A DNA stretch of 64,000 nucleotides, taken from contig NZ_JACYFK010000006.1 in NCBI RefSeq assembly GCF_014855515.1, positions 1 to 64,000 on the forward strand. Direction: 5' to 3'. This document shows positions 51,576-60,425 of the stretch, piece by piece (position 1 is the stretch's first letter; the number at the start of each line of letters is the position of its first letter). Both the position numbers and the translations under genes were made by a program. Origin of the DNA: Euzebyella marina. GTDB lineage: Bacteria; Bacteroidota; Bacteroidia; Flavobacteriales; Flavobacteriaceae. A model generated the notes under the pieces. The model saw only the letters and a program-made list of their open reading frames with translations, made no database searches and had not been told where the DNA came from.

Positions 51576-52531
51576 TAATTGGTGGCGGACCGATAGGAAT
51601 TGCCTGTGGCTTGGAGGCCAAAAAAAGGGGACTCAGCTATGTGATTTTAGAGAAGGGTCCTATTGTCAATTCTTTGTTCAACTACCCCATTAACATGCAG
51701 TTTTTCTCCTCTTCAGAAAAACTGGAGATTGATGGCATACCATTTATTAGTAAGGAGGCAAAACCAAAACGCAATGAAGCTTTAGAGTATTACAGACGTA
51801 TTGTCACTTCAAATGAACTTCATATTCGGCTCTTTGAAAAGGTAGTGAATGTAGAAAAAGCAAACGATATTTTCGAGATTACTTCTAGCAAACAAACCTA
51901 TTCTGCCGATAAGGTGATAGTGGCAACCGGTTTTTATGATTTGCCGAATACCATCGATGTTCCAGGAGAAAACCTGCCCAAAGTATCGCACTATTATAAA
52001 GACCCTCATTTTTATGCCAATCAAAAACTCGCTGTCATCGGCGCCAGCAATTCTGCTATCGATGCTGCATTGGAGTGTTGGCGTAAAGGCTCTGATGTAT
52101 CTCTTATCATCCGAGGTCCGGAAGTTGGCCAAAGAGTCAAATATTGGGTCAGGCCCGATATTGTTAATCGTATCGAAGAAGGTAGTATCATAGCATTCTA
52201 CAATTCAGAAGTAAGGGAGATTAAAGAAAACGAGATTATCATAAACACCCCTGAAGGTGATTTGGCGATAGAAAATGATTTCGTTTTAGCTTTGACCGGT
52301 TATATGCCCAACTTTGAATTCTTACAACATTTGGGTATCGAACTTTCCGACGATGAAAAGCGACTGCCTAACTACAATCCAGAAACTATGGAGACCAATA
52401 TACCCGGGCTTTATTTGGCCGGAGTCATTTGTGGTGGAATGGAAACCCATAAATGGTTTATTGAAAACTCAAGGGTTCACGCACATATGATACTTGATTC
52501 CATAACTGAGAAGAATACTACAACAGTATAA
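51554..52531 (+). CDS. ypdA: YpdA-family bacillithiol disulfide reductase (putative)
   Basis: This 325-residue FAD/NADPH flavoprotein has the FAD motif IIGGGPIGIACGLEA at residues ~8-22, the family-specific YPINMQFFSSSEKLEI, the NADPH motif LAVIGASNSAIDAALE and VLALTGYMPN/LYLAGVICGG near the end. In Firmicutes YpdA (Bdr) recycles oxidised bacillithiol; many Flavobacteriaceae make the same thiol. The ATG at 51554 lies 22 bp inside the end of rpe, so the two genes are probably transcribed and translated together. No redox CxxC pair is present, as expected of the family. Confidence 0.9.
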   Translation: MEHFRIVIIGGGPIGIACGLEAKKRGLSYVILEKGPIVNSLFNYPINMQFFSSSEKLEIDGIPFISKEAKPKRNEALEYYRRIVTSNELHIRLFEKVVNVEKANDIFEITSSKQTYSADKVIVATGFYDLPNTIDVPGENLPKVSHYYKDPHFYANQKLAVIGASNSAIDAALECWRKGSDVSLIIRGPEVGQRVKYWVRPDIVNRIEEGSIIAFYNSEVREIKENEIIINTPEGDLAIENDFVLALTGYMPNFEFLQHLGIELSDDEKRLPNYNPETMETNIPGLYLAGVICGGMETHKWFIENSRVHAHMILDSITEKNTTTV

Positions 52532-52634
52532 AGCTAGTGCTACCCTGTTTTCAGGGGGTTGCATTTCACTGGTATAGGTCTAGTGTTCAGATTTAGTATA
52601 ATTCATTTTTGTACAGAACTTTTAACCTGTCGAA

Positions 52635-53117
52635 ATGAAATATATTTACCCTAAACTACTGGCTCTTTGTCTCGCTATTGCGGTCTATTGCAATAATAGA
52701 TCAGTTTCAAATTACCAACAGAAACATAAAGTCAAAGACAACTGCGTACTTACGGTGAAAAGGGGTGCTTTTCACTTTGACAGTTTCGAAGTCACCAAGA
52801 ACAAGATACGCTACAGCCCTACAACCTCATCTCAAATCGAGCATCACAACTACAAAGAAACCTTTCTAGACACTTTATCTACTTTAGGATTCTTCAAAAA
52901 AGTAGAGGCTGAAGGTTTCTGGAACCTCTCGGAAAAATACAGCTCGACCTCCTCGTGCAAAAGTGAATTGAAAGTAACCCTCACTATCAATAAAAGGTCA
53001 AAAACCGTAATTTGCGAAGATTATGAAAACAACTGTCCTGAGCTTATAAAATATATCGACAAGAAGGTGGTTGAGCTGGAAGGCAATCGACTTGACCGTG
53101 TTTTTGTACCTGGATAA
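52635..53117 (+). CDS. Hypothetical secreted protein with DUF6438-like features
   Basis: This 160-residue protein begins with a hydrophobic signal sequence (LLALCLAIAVYC); the Cys is not in a standard lipobox. The mature part is Cys-containing (CVLTVKRGAF, SSCKSELKVTL, ICEDYENNCPELI) and ends KVVELEGNRLDRVFVPG. I recognise this ending as common in short flavobacterial proteins of unknown function but cannot assign a role. The histidine kinase gene starts 7 bp after the stop, so it may belong to the same transcription unit. Confidence 0.75.
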   Translation: MKYIYPKLLALCLAIAVYCNNRSVSNYQQKHKVKDNCVLTVKRGAFHFDSFEVTKNKIRYSPTTSSQIEHHNYKETFLDTLSTLGFFKKVEAEGFWNLSEKYSSTSSCKSELKVTLTINKRSKTVICEDYENNCPELIKYIDKKVVELEGNRLDRVFVPG

Positions 53118-53124
53118 AAAATAA

Positions 53125-55086
53125 ATGCAACATAAAATTTTGAGGCCTCCATTACAGTCAAGATTCCCAAAAAGATATCAATGGTTAATGATACTATTGA
53201 TGGGTTGCATCTATTTTTCAAATGCGCAAAAAAGTGAAGGAACAGCTACAAAAGACCTCTGGTTCTCAACGGTACCCAATACACACCAGAAATCACTAGA
53301 CCCGTATTACAAAGCCCTTAAAACGGCAAAATTCGGCCCCGAAAGATTCTCGGTCATAGAACAATTGGCCGCATATCATATCGATAAGGCGAATTCAGAT
53401 AGTATCATTCAGTATGGCAATCTTTATTTAAGGGAAATTAGAAACTGGGATCAAGACTCTATTCAAAAATCGATCCGTTTCTCAAAGGCTTATTACATAC
53501 TCGGATTAGGAAGCCGTTTTAACGGATTGATAGACAATGCCATTAAATGGCATATCGAGGGCATTAAAGCCGCTGAATCTTCTAACAATAAAGAGTATTT
53601 GTTCCGAAATAAAATAGCTCTGGCTAATAGCTACAATCTCAAACAAATACCTGATAAGGCCATTGCAACCCTTGAGCAATTACCAAGCAATATTGAGAAA
53701 GATTGGCCGGAATTGATGCCTGATCTTTTCACTTATCTTGGCGATTCCCATTTCATAAACAAAGAATACGAAAGTGCCAAAACATATTTTGACAAAGCAC
53801 TTTCAGCCTCCCAAAACTCACAGCAAAAGAAACAAGAATTGACGGTCAAGCTCAAATTGGGTACGGTAGCAGAGCTGAACAAAAACTACCAAGAGGCCTT
53901 CACTCTATATAACCAAGCTCGTGAAAGTGGTATGGAACAAGGGTTTCACAACATCTATTTTGAGGGAACCATTAGAATGGGCGAATTATTTCTACAAGAG
54001 AAAAATTATGATGCAGCGGTTGCGGCTTTATCCGTTGCCTATATCAATGCTATTGAGCGAGACAATTTATATTACCAAAGGGATATTTTGAATATTCAAA
54101 GGAGGGTATTTGCGGCAAAGGAAGATTTTTCAAATGCCTATGCCGTGATGACCCAACTAGCGGGAGTAAATAGCCAAATAGCCAATCGTCAACAGCAAAA
54201 GGTCATTCGAGAATTAGAGGTACAGTACGAAACCTTACAGAAAGAAAAGTCCATTTCCGATTTGAAGGAAAACCAAATTCTACAGGAGGCCGAACTGAAA
54301 CGTCAACGCACCATCAAGAATGCCGTTTTAATTGGTTTTTTGGTTGTTCTAATACCTATTTTGGGCCTTTTATTCCTCTACTATCAGAAACTTCAAACCC
54401 AAAGTGAACTAGCCCGTAAACAAGAAGAAATTAACCAAAGAAAGGTCGAAGCACTAAAGAATGAGCAGGAACTTAGTTTGATAAAAGCTTCGATAGAAGC
54501 ACAAGACGAAGAGCGTAAACGTATTGCCCAAGAACTTCATGATAGTGTCGGCGGAAATTTAGCAGGCATCAAACTACAAGTCTCTGGGCTTACTGAAAAG
54601 TTTCAACAATTAAGGCCTATTGGCGGGCAGCTTGATGAAACCTACCAACTGGTCAGAAACATTTCGCATAACTTGGTACCAAAAAAGTTCAAGCAAAATA
54701 CGCTTACTGACCTAATCGATGAATATATATCTTCTATGACCGTAAATGGGGGAATCAAAATAAATTTTCAGGCACATCCAAAAAAGGCTGTGAACGGTCT
54801 TGTAGAATCCGTTCAATTACAAGTATATAAGATTATACAAGAACTCATCACAAACACTTTGAAACACGCTAATGCCAGCGAAATATCTATAAATCTTGCA
54901 ATTGCGGAAGCTGAAGCTTCTTTGTTATTTGAAGATAACGGAGTTGGGTTTGATACGGCTACAACATCAGACGGTATAGGCTTTCAGAATATCAAAACAA
55001 GGGTCAATGATATTAACGGTGAGTTATTTATTGATTCGTCGGTTAACCGAGGTACAGTTGTCTCCATAACCTTTCCTACCCTATGA
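53125..55086 (+). CDS. TPR-containing sensor histidine kinase (NarX/DesK type)
   Basis: This encodes 653 residues. A signal-like hydrophobic start (~residues 19-34) is followed by about six TPR-type helical repeats in the periplasm (~40-340), a coiled-coil-rich linker, one membrane helix (~395-415), then the cytoplasmic kinase: H-box AQDEERKRIAQELHDSVGGNLAG (HisKA_3 family), N-box ELITNTLKHANA and G-box FEDNGVGFDTATTSDGIGFQNI. Such kinases pair with NarL/FixJ-type regulators, one of which lies 300 bp downstream. The input signal is unknown. Confidence 0.93.
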   Translation: MQHKILRPPLQSRFPKRYQWLMILLMGCIYFSNAQKSEGTATKDLWFSTVPNTHQKSLDPYYKALKTAKFGPERFSVIEQLAAYHIDKANSDSIIQYGNLYLREIRNWDQDSIQKSIRFSKAYYILGLGSRFNGLIDNAIKWHIEGIKAAESSNNKEYLFRNKIALANSYNLKQIPDKAIATLEQLPSNIEKDWPELMPDLFTYLGDSHFINKEYESAKTYFDKALSASQNSQQKKQELTVKLKLGTVAELNKNYQEAFTLYNQARESGMEQGFHNIYFEGTIRMGELFLQEKNYDAAVAALSVAYINAIERDNLYYQRDILNIQRRVFAAKEDFSNAYAVMTQLAGVNSQIANRQQQKVIRELEVQYETLQKEKSISDLKENQILQEAELKRQRTIKNAVLIGFLVVLIPILGLLFLYYQKLQTQSELARKQEEINQRKVEALKNEQELSLIKASIEAQDEERKRIAQELHDSVGGNLAGIKLQVSGLTEKFQQLRPIGGQLDETYQLVRNISHNLVPKKFKQNTLTDLIDEYISSMTVNGGIKINFQAHPKKAVNGLVESVQLQVYKIIQELITNTLKHANASEISINLAIAEAEASLLFEDNGVGFDTATTSDGIGFQNIKTRVNDINGELFIDSSVNRGTVVSITFPTL

Positions 55087-55367
55087 AAATAATAGCCCTC
55101 TTACTAATTTCGACCTTGCAGTGGTTTGGGTACTCAGTGGTTATTTCTATTGGTAAATCGCAATGGCGCTATTTACTGTTAATTGCCTTGATCATTGGCC
55201 ATGTTTTCGTATTTCCGTTATGGTATGGTCGATTGTCCTTTTCCCATACGCTTGATTGTGGTAACCCAATGATTGGCACCTATCTCTTTTTTACAATAAT
55301 TGGCATTCCTCTAACTATACTCACAGATTTCGCATATAAAAGAAGAATTAACAAAAAGCCTAAGTAA
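55083..55367 (+). CDS. Small three-helix membrane protein between kinase and regulator
   Basis: This is a 94-residue protein with three hydrophobic segments (residues ~2-20, 27-48, 62-80) and a basic C-terminus (YKRRINKKPK). The ATG overlaps the kinase stop (ATGA), and the regulator starts 1 bp after its stop, so all three are translationally coupled. No known family is recognised. Its position suggests that it modulates the kinase or takes part in the sensed process; that is inference only. Confidence 0.75.
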   Translation: MKIIALLLISTLQWFGYSVVISIGKSQWRYLLLIALIIGHVFVFPLWYGRLSFSHTLDCGNPMIGTYLFFTIIGIPLTILTDFAYKRRINKKPK

Positions 55368-55368
55368 A

Positions 55369-56016
55369 ATGAAGCATCGAATACTAATTGCCGACGATCA
55401 CCAAATGTTCATTGATGGGCTCTTGAGCATTCTAAAGGAAGATTCTCGTTTTGAAATCTCCGCTACTTTTAAAAACGGCGCCCAAGTGCTGAAGTACTTA
55501 GATATTAATGGTGCTCAAGACCTACATCTATTGATTACCGATCTAACCATGCCAGAAATAGATGGTATTGAATTAAACCAACAGGTGAAAGAGAATTACC
55601 CAACTTTAAAAACGTTGGTGGTAAGCATGCATATCGATGGAACAAAAATCGAGAAACTGATTAAAGGCAATGTCGATGGTTATGTGCCCAAAAATGCCGA
55701 AAAGGATGAACTGCTTTTGGCCATAGAGACTATTGTTAAAGGTGAAAAATACTTTTCATCGGAAATAAAAAAGGCGTATACCGATGCCATGTTCGAAAAC
55801 CGCCGCCAAGAAGAAATTCATTTAACGGAAAGAGAAAAAGAAGTCTTGAAACTTATTGCCGAAGAATATACCACCCAAGAGATTGCCGACCAACTCTTTT
55901 TAAGTAAACACACCATTGAGAGTTATCGCAAAAACTTGATAGCCAAACTTCAGGTAAAAAATTTGGCCGGCCTAACTAAGCAGGCCCTAAAATTGGGGCT
56001 TTTAACAAATGATTGA
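55369..56016 (+). CDS. NarL/FixJ-type response regulator
   Basis: This encodes 215 residues. The receiver domain (~1-120) shows IADDHQMFIDGL (acidic pocket), the phosphorylated Asp in LLITDLTMPEIDG, VVSMH and the Lys in GYVPKNA. The C-terminal LuxR-type helix-turn-helix (~148-210) has LTEREKEVLKLIAEEYTTQEIADQLFLSKHTIESYRKNL. It is the third gene of the kinase operon, hence its cognate partner is clear. Targets are unknown. It is convergent with the TonB-receptor-like gene. Confidence 0.95.
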   Translation: MKHRILIADDHQMFIDGLLSILKEDSRFEISATFKNGAQVLKYLDINGAQDLHLLITDLTMPEIDGIELNQQVKENYPTLKTLVVSMHIDGTKIEKLIKGNVDGYVPKNAEKDELLLAIETIVKGEKYFSSEIKKAYTDAMFENRRQEEIHLTEREKEVLKLIAEEYTTQEIADQLFLSKHTIESYRKNLIAKLQVKNLAGLTKQALKLGLLTND

Positions 56017-56098
56017 TGGTGGCAATAAAATGCCAAATGCAGTGCCTCAAGTCAAATCCACACTACATTTGGCTATCAACCTATTCGCTTAGCTTGAC

Positions 56099-58498
56099 TT
56101 AAAATCTTCTTCGTTGACCTGAATATTGCATGGCTTCCCCCTTACCGAAACCATAACTAAAACCTAAGGCTACAAAACGTCCTCTTTGTGCCCGATTATA
56201 AACCTCAAAATCGGCTTGTGCAATTTGACTTTCATTGACTCGAGAGGCAAACAAATCACGTATGCTTAAGTTGATTACCGCTTTACCCTTAAAAAGGTTT
56301 TTGCGAAGACCCATATCCATAAAGAGAATATCCTCCATTCTGCTCTGAACCGTTCTATAGCTCGATTGGTAATTACCGGTCATTTCTAAATCAAAATCGG
56401 CTGGCAACTTTATTTTGGTCATTAATTTTGAAGACCATTGATCTCCGGTAAAGTCAAATATCTGGGTGTTGAAAACACCATCTCTCTTAAAAGAGCTATA
56501 GTTAAAGTCTCCGTTCAATGTCAACCAATTGGCCGGGCTATACTTGGCGTTAAACTCGATACCAGTAGACTTATTGGTACCTATATTCTCAGGCTTAAAG
56601 GTGCTCACATTATCTTCAAAAGTCGATACCCTTTCGATTACGTCGGTAGTATATCGATGGTAAACGCCAAAGTTTAAAGAGGCTTTCCCTAAAATATAAA
56701 TACTGGTTAACTCATAAGAATCTGTAAACTCAGGTTCTAATTCAGGATTACCTTGTCGGATGCTAAAATTGTTTCGAATGTTGAAGAACGGGTTCAAATC
56801 CCACATGCGAGGTCTGTAGATACGTTTTGAGTAACCGGCCTGAAGTGAAACTTTATCGGTGAACTTGTACGATGTATGAGCACTTGGAAAAAAGTTTACA
56901 TAACTCTGATCATTTGATTCATCAGTCGTGGCCAAAAAAGTATTCAAATCGGTCTGCTCTAAACGCAGTCCACCTTTTACCCCCCATTTTTTACCCTCAT
57001 AAGAGCCAGTACCATAAAGGCCTAACACCTTTTGATCATACTCAAATATATTGGTAAGACCTGGGTCGTTCACATAGTTTCCATCAATAAGGTTGTTTAC
57101 TTCGTAATCGTTGCTAACATCGTTCAAGACATATTGCGCCCCAGTTTCCAAAGTTATTTCATCGGTTAGCGGATTGGTGTAGTCCAATTTAAAGGTAAAG
57201 ACGGCCTCTTTAAAATCGGTACGTGTCTGTTGGTTGGCATCATTCAACTCTCCCGATACGGTACTATTGATAAATTCTGAGGACTGATCCTTACCGAAAA
57301 AGTTTCCTAAACCACTGAAAAGTAAGGTATGTTCATCGTCATCTTCATCAAAATTTTTCTTGTACTGTAATTCATATTGAAATTTTGGGTTTCTTGCCTC
57401 TGTAACCTCGGTTCGCTGCCATTGAGAAACAATGGCGTTTGCAGCATCATACTCGGCAAAATCGGTGGTAGATGGCTGGTCTTCGATTTCTAGCGCAAAA
57501 TTTCCCGATAAGGTAAGAACGTTCATATCATTGATATGGTAATCGGTACCTAAAACCAAATTATAATAGTTTTCATTTCTGTACTCTTCACCAGTGCTTA
57601 CCACAGCGGTATTGTTGACCAGGTTTACGTTTCTATTCTCAACATCGGTAGGTAAATCTCGTACCCCTACTCCGATTTGGCTAAATAGATTGAACTTCTC
57701 TGTTCTTCTATTAAGGCTTACTCCAACACTATGACCTGCTGGGGTACCTGTATTTACCGAAATAGAACCGTTAAGGCCTTTTCTTTCCTCTTTTTTAAGT
57801 ACAATATTGATAATTCCAGAAGTTCCCTCCGCATCGTATTTAGCCGAAGGGTTTGTAATTACCTCCACCCTTTCAATCATATCAGCGGTAATCGTACCCA
57901 AAGCATTGCCTTCTTCACTTGCTATAATCGAGGGCTTTCCATTAATAAGCATTTGCACCCCTTGGCTACCCCTTAAACTCACTTTACCTTCGATATTTAC
58001 ATTCACCGATGGCACATTGTTCAAAACCTCTAGGGCGCTGGCTCCAGTGCTGCTCAAATCCTTACCTACGTTAAAAACTCTTTTATCGAGCTTGAATTCG
58101 GTTCTAGATATCTCTCCGGCCACTACCACCTCTTGCAATTGCTGCGCATCTTCAGTCAGTGAAATCGTTCCTAAATCCATTTTTGGGGTTCGGGTCGTAG
58201 GTTGACCGAAAGTTTTAGATTGAAAACCTAGAAAACCGACCTCTACGTAGAAATTATCGGCACTGGTCTCAAGAGTAAAACTACCGTCGTCTCCGGTTGT
58301 GGCACCCGTCAAAGGTTTTTTGGTTTCATTGTCGGCAACCATCACCGTTGCAAATGCAATCGGCTGCCCTGTGGCCTCTTCGACTACCGTACCCGAAATA
58401 GTAATGGCCGAATTGTCCTGTGCCTTCCCCTTTTGCAGGCCCAGTAGCAAAAAGCCTAATAAAAGCATGAAGGAGAAATTTTTAATTTTTGGTAACAT
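56099..58498 (-). CDS. TonB-dependent-receptor-like outer membrane beta-barrel protein
   Basis: This encodes 799 residues from the ATG at 58498; a TTG nine codons upstream is a less likely start. After a signal peptide (ending KGKAQ) come a carboxypeptidase-regulatory-like beta-sandwich (~30-115, ISGTVVEEATGQPIAFATV), a plug domain (~125-235, including ALEVLNNVPSVNV and VEVITNPSAKYDAEGTSGIINI) and a barrel of the OMP_b-brl_3 type, with QAGYSKRIYRPRMWDLNPFF and EPEFTDSYELTSIY. The last residues are an arginine-rich tail. The ligand is unknown. It lies between two two-component systems and is divergent from lytS, whose regulator may control it. Confidence 0.92.
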   Translation of the reverse strand: MLPKIKNFSFMLLLGFLLLGLQKGKAQDNSAITISGTVVEEATGQPIAFATVMVADNETKKPLTGATTGDDGSFTLETSADNFYVEVGFLGFQSKTFGQPTTRTPKMDLGTISLTEDAQQLQEVVVAGEISRTEFKLDKRVFNVGKDLSSTGASALEVLNNVPSVNVNIEGKVSLRGSQGVQMLINGKPSIIASEEGNALGTITADMIERVEVITNPSAKYDAEGTSGIINIVLKKEERKGLNGSISVNTGTPAGHSVGVSLNRRTEKFNLFSQIGVGVRDLPTDVENRNVNLVNNTAVVSTGEEYRNENYYNLVLGTDYHINDMNVLTLSGNFALEIEDQPSTTDFAEYDAANAIVSQWQRTEVTEARNPKFQYELQYKKNFDEDDDEHTLLFSGLGNFFGKDQSSEFINSTVSGELNDANQQTRTDFKEAVFTFKLDYTNPLTDEITLETGAQYVLNDVSNDYEVNNLIDGNYVNDPGLTNIFEYDQKVLGLYGTGSYEGKKWGVKGGLRLEQTDLNTFLATTDESNDQSYVNFFPSAHTSYKFTDKVSLQAGYSKRIYRPRMWDLNPFFNIRNNFSIRQGNPELEPEFTDSYELTSIYILGKASLNFGVYHRYTTDVIERVSTFEDNVSTFKPENIGTNKSTGIEFNAKYSPANWLTLNGDFNYSSFKRDGVFNTQIFDFTGDQWSSKLMTKIKLPADFDLEMTGNYQSSYRTVQSRMEDILFMDMGLRKNLFKGKAVINLSIRDLFASRVNESQIAQADFEVYNRAQRGRFVALGFSYGFGKGEAMQYSGQRRRF

Positions 58499-58562
58499 GT
58501 TGAATTGAAATTTGGATTTGCCCAAAGATGCATACTAATACCAAAAACAAAAATTCAAACCC

Positions 58563-58652
58563 TTGAACGACCGAACTAAGGCAGTAAACGACAACTCTAA
58601 TACTTAGAGTGAAAAATCTGTCGTTCAGAGTGTTATTCATGTTGTTAGCAAC
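58563..58652. promoter_or_regulatory. Candidate LytTR operator: three GTCGTTYA motifs and nested palindromes
   Basis: On the minus strand GTCGTTCA (58571 downward) and GTCGTTTA (58592 downward) form a direct repeat offset by 21 bp; a third GTCGTTCA lies on the plus strand at 58620. ACTCTAA/TTAGAGT (58594-58600 and 58604-58610) sits inside AACGACA/TGTCGTT, and GTTGTTAGCAAC follows. LytTR regulators bind direct repeats about two helix turns apart, which fits. Confidence 0.45.
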
Positions 58653-58694
58653 ACTTAATTTTTCTGTGAAAGGGTATTATTTTAGTTTTATAGG

Positions 58695-59702
58695 ATGCAA
58701 AAAACTTTTATTTCAAGAGGAGAGCTACTCTTTCAGGTTATCCTTCACATTCTAGTATTGCTCTTTTATTCTTTCGATAGAAATAACCCTGGCATCAGTC
58801 TTGACCAGATTCTATTTTTCTTAATATATACCGTGGCGTCAGGAGTGATTACTTACTACCTAATGCCCCATTATCTTTATAAAAAGAAGTATTGGACCTT
58901 CTTCGGTTATGCCTCTCTCGTCTTTTTCTTGGTTATCATGATTGAAGAGCTATTGGAAACTGTTATCTACCCAGGTACGGTTAGGGCTAGTATTGTTCCT
59001 GGTATTTATTATGCTTTTTTTGATATTCTACCCGTGCTGGCGATTCTATCCGGCTTTAAATTTGCTTGGGATGCCATAGGCAGCCAGCAGGAGGTACAAA
59101 AACTTAGAAGCTACGTTCAAGAAAGCGAACTTCAGTTCTTAAAGTCTCAAATCAATCCGCACTTTCTGTTCAACAACCTTAACAATCTTTATTCGTATGC
59201 TTTGGAAGGCTCTGCGAAGACCCCTGAAATCATTTTAGAAATGAGCGGTGTTCTTAGGTATATGCTCTATGAATGCAAAGAAAAATTTGTTCCCCTACAG
59301 AAAGAGTTAGAACAACTTAGTAACTTTATTAAACTCTATAAACTGCAGATTGAAGAAAGGGGAAAGGTAAATTTTATAGAGGGCAGAATTGAACCTGGTT
59401 ATAAGATCGCGCCTTTAATTTTGGTAGTTTTCATTGAAAATGCCTTTAAGCATAGCCAATCGGGGCAATCTAAAGACATTGAAATAGAGATTGAGGTCAA
59501 TATGAAAGACAATTGCTTGACTTTTATCTGTAAGAACAATTTTGAACAGGTCATAGGCCTAGATACTGTTGCCAAGGGTATTGGCCTGAAGAATGTCAAA
59601 AAAAGGTTAGAGCTACTCTACCCCAACAAACACGAATTGCATATTGATGAGACCGAGAAAAACTTCTCAGTATCATTATCAATGCAGCTAGAAAAGTTTT
59701 AA
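58695..59702 (+). CDS. LytS-family sensor histidine kinase
   Basis: This encodes 335 residues. Four membrane helices (~10-140) are followed by a coiled coil and the His_kinase domain with LKSQINPHFLFNNLNNLYSYA (phosphorylated His), the ATPase motifs VFIENAFKHSQSG and GIGLKNVKKRLELLYP. This is the short membrane kinase common in Bacteroidota with a LytTR partner; the regulator begins 3 bp after the stop. There is no extracellular sensor domain, so the signal is probably perceived within the membrane or from another protein. Confidence 0.93.
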   Translation: MQKTFISRGELLFQVILHILVLLFYSFDRNNPGISLDQILFFLIYTVASGVITYYLMPHYLYKKKYWTFFGYASLVFFLVIMIEELLETVIYPGTVRASIVPGIYYAFFDILPVLAILSGFKFAWDAIGSQQEVQKLRSYVQESELQFLKSQINPHFLFNNLNNLYSYALEGSAKTPEIILEMSGVLRYMLYECKEKFVPLQKELEQLSNFIKLYKLQIEERGKVNFIEGRIEPGYKIAPLILVVFIENAFKHSQSGQSKDIEIEIEVNMKDNCLTFICKNNFEQVIGLDTVAKGIGLKNVKKRLELLYPNKHELHIDETEKNFSVSLSMQLEKF

Positions 59703-59705
59703 AAG

Positions 59706-60413
59706 ATGTATTGCATCATTATTGAAGATCAACCCCCTGCGCAACGTATTTTAAAAAAATACATTGACGATATTGGTTCTTTGGAATTAAAAGGTGTCTT
59801 TTCGGATGCCATTCAGGCAATGGAATTCATTAAAAATGATTCGGTCGACCTGATGTTTCTTGATATACACCTACCCAAGATTTCTGGTATCGATTTTCTC
59901 AAGTCGATGCAAAATCCGCCGCAGGTGATATTAACGACTGCCTTTTCGGAGTATGCCTTGGAAAGTTATGAATTCAATGTGGTCGATTATTTGTTAAAAC
60001 CTTTTTCTTTTCAACGTTTTGTAAAAGCCGTTTCAAAAGTTTCTTCAAGAAGCTCGGTCACCACAGAACCAGTACCTGAAAATTTGTTTCCGGCGAAGAT
60101 TGTCAAAGAAATTTATATCAAATCCGGTTACGAACATATTAAAGTAGTAATCGACGAAATATTTCACATAGAATCAGATGCCGACTACACCGAAATAGTT
60201 ACCGTTGATAAAAAGCATCTTTCAAGTGAACCTCTTAAGTTTTGGGAAGATACCTTGCCGGCCCCACAGTTCTTCCGCATTCACCGGTCCCATATTGTAA
60301 ACACTTCTAAAATAGAAAAGCTGGTAGGCAACCAGATCTACTTATCAAACTCTATAATTCTCCCCATTGGCCGCGCATATAAAGAAGATTTCGTAAAGCA
60401 GATACTCAACTAA
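59706..60413 (+). CDS. LytTR-family response regulator
   Basis: This encodes 235 residues. Receiver domain (~1-115): IIEDQPPAQRIL, phosphorylated Asp in LMFLDIHLPKISG, TTAFSEYA and the Lys in YLLKPFSF. The C-terminal LytTR DNA-binding domain (~130-235) has HIESDADYTEIVT, FFRIHRSHIVNTSKI and the final ILPIGRAYKEDFV. It forms a pair with lytS, 3 bp apart. A candidate operator with repeated GTCGTTYA motifs lies upstream of lytS and the receptor gene. Confidence 0.94.
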   Translation: MYCIIIEDQPPAQRILKKYIDDIGSLELKGVFSDAIQAMEFIKNDSVDLMFLDIHLPKISGIDFLKSMQNPPQVILTTAFSEYALESYEFNVVDYLLKPFSFQRFVKAVSKVSSRSSVTTEPVPENLFPAKIVKEIYIKSGYEHIKVVIDEIFHIESDADYTEIVTVDKKHLSSEPLKFWEDTLPAPQFFRIHRSHIVNTSKIEKLVGNQIYLSNSIILPIGRAYKEDFVKQILN

Positions 60414-60425
60414 AAACGTACAACT

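Noticed and set aside
52542-52562. CCCTG/CAGGG hairpin after ypdA as terminator
   Set aside because: The stem is short and not followed by T residues.
56099-58498. SusC/SusD polysaccharide utilisation locus
   Set aside because: No SusD-like lipoprotein or glycoside hydrolase is adjacent, and the barrel is of the OMP_b-brl_3 type rather than SusC length (~1000 residues).
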